Shown here piece by piece: positions 63,968-64,000 of a DNA stretch of 64,000 nucleotides (position 1 is its first letter; every line of letters begins with the position of its first letter). The translations under genes were made by a program, and so were the position numbers. This DNA is from Flavobacterium proteolyticum (GTDB lineage Bacteria > Bacteroidota > Bacteroidia > Flavobacteriales > Flavobacteriaceae), in assembly GCF_015223105.1 (NCBI RefSeq), contig NZ_JADFTZ010000002.1:408215-472214 (forward strand), written 5' to 3'. The notes beneath the pieces are model-generated. The model saw only the letters and a program-made list of their open reading frames with translations. It was not told where the DNA came from and made no database searches.

Positions 63968-64000
63968 GTACATAAGCTAACGGGTTATTAGTACTACTCG
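63968..64000 (-). rRNA. rrl: 23S ribosomal RNA, 3' end only
   Basis: The minus strand from the window edge reads CGAGTAGTACTAATAACCCG then TTAGCTTATGTAC, the typical 3' end of Bacteroidetes 23S rRNA. The rest of the gene and the 16S lie outside the window. Confidence 0.85.

Overview
The window is low-GC, gene-dense DNA that reads as a chromosome segment of Flavobacterium or a close relative (Flavobacteriaceae). The grounds are the type IX secretion genes porV, porU and gldJ in one block, many proteins ending in a type IX (Por) C-terminal sorting tail, lipoproteins with a CSNDDD-type lipobox, promoter elements of the form TAnnTTTG, and FolC/ExbBD/TonB/NhaD-type housekeeping genes. No phage, IS element or CRISPR array was found.

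Layout. 0-5 kb: end of a membrane protein, gcvP, a truncated hemoglobin and a FabH-like ketoacyl synthase. 4.9-17.6 kb: two adjacent copies of one gene module. 17.6-24.2 kb: methyltransferase, glycosyltransferase, MlaE/MlaF lipid transporter, mannose-1-phosphate guanylyltransferase, SprT-like metalloprotein, a secreted YD-repeat-like protein and an SDR. 24.3-30.7 kb: a third copy of the module. 30.7-35 kb: M28 peptidase, pyruvate dehydrogenase E2 and E1-alpha, cytidine deaminase. 35-43.4 kb: porV, porU, gldJ, murF. 43.5-53.4 kb: a 1959-residue SprB-like repeat adhesin and a reprolysin-like metalloprotease, both type IX cargo. 53.4-61.8 kb: tRNA-Val, an exbB-exbD-tonB-folC operon, nhaD, glutamate-type dehydrogenase, anmK and acyl-CoA dehydrogenase. 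61.9-64 kb: an orphan RHS tip with a probable immunity lipoprotein, then the 5S and the 3' end of the 23S rRNA on the minus strand.

The most interesting content is the module seen three times (4.89-10.28, 10.40-17.59 and 24.30-30.73 kb). Each copy has a membrane sensor kinase with a beta-propeller sensor and a LytS-type kinase core, followed by a LytTR response regulator. Divergently transcribed from this pair is an operon of one or two secreted cargo genes, always with a type IX sorting tail on at least one. Each cargo operon ends in an unannotated 28-32 codon ORF for a single-span membrane peptide. The three peptides share KYRLEL followed by a tyrosine exactly five residues later, then an all-hydrophobic tail, and each is followed by a terminator hairpin. 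Copies 1 and 2 differ at eight synonymous codons in this tiny ORF, which argues for selection on the peptide. I infer a self-contained signalling and surface-protein system: the propeller kinase senses something outside, the LytTR regulator acts on the shared divergent promoter region, and the operon makes a type IX surface protein plus a membrane micropeptide of unknown role. The type IX machinery needed to export the cargo is encoded in the same window.
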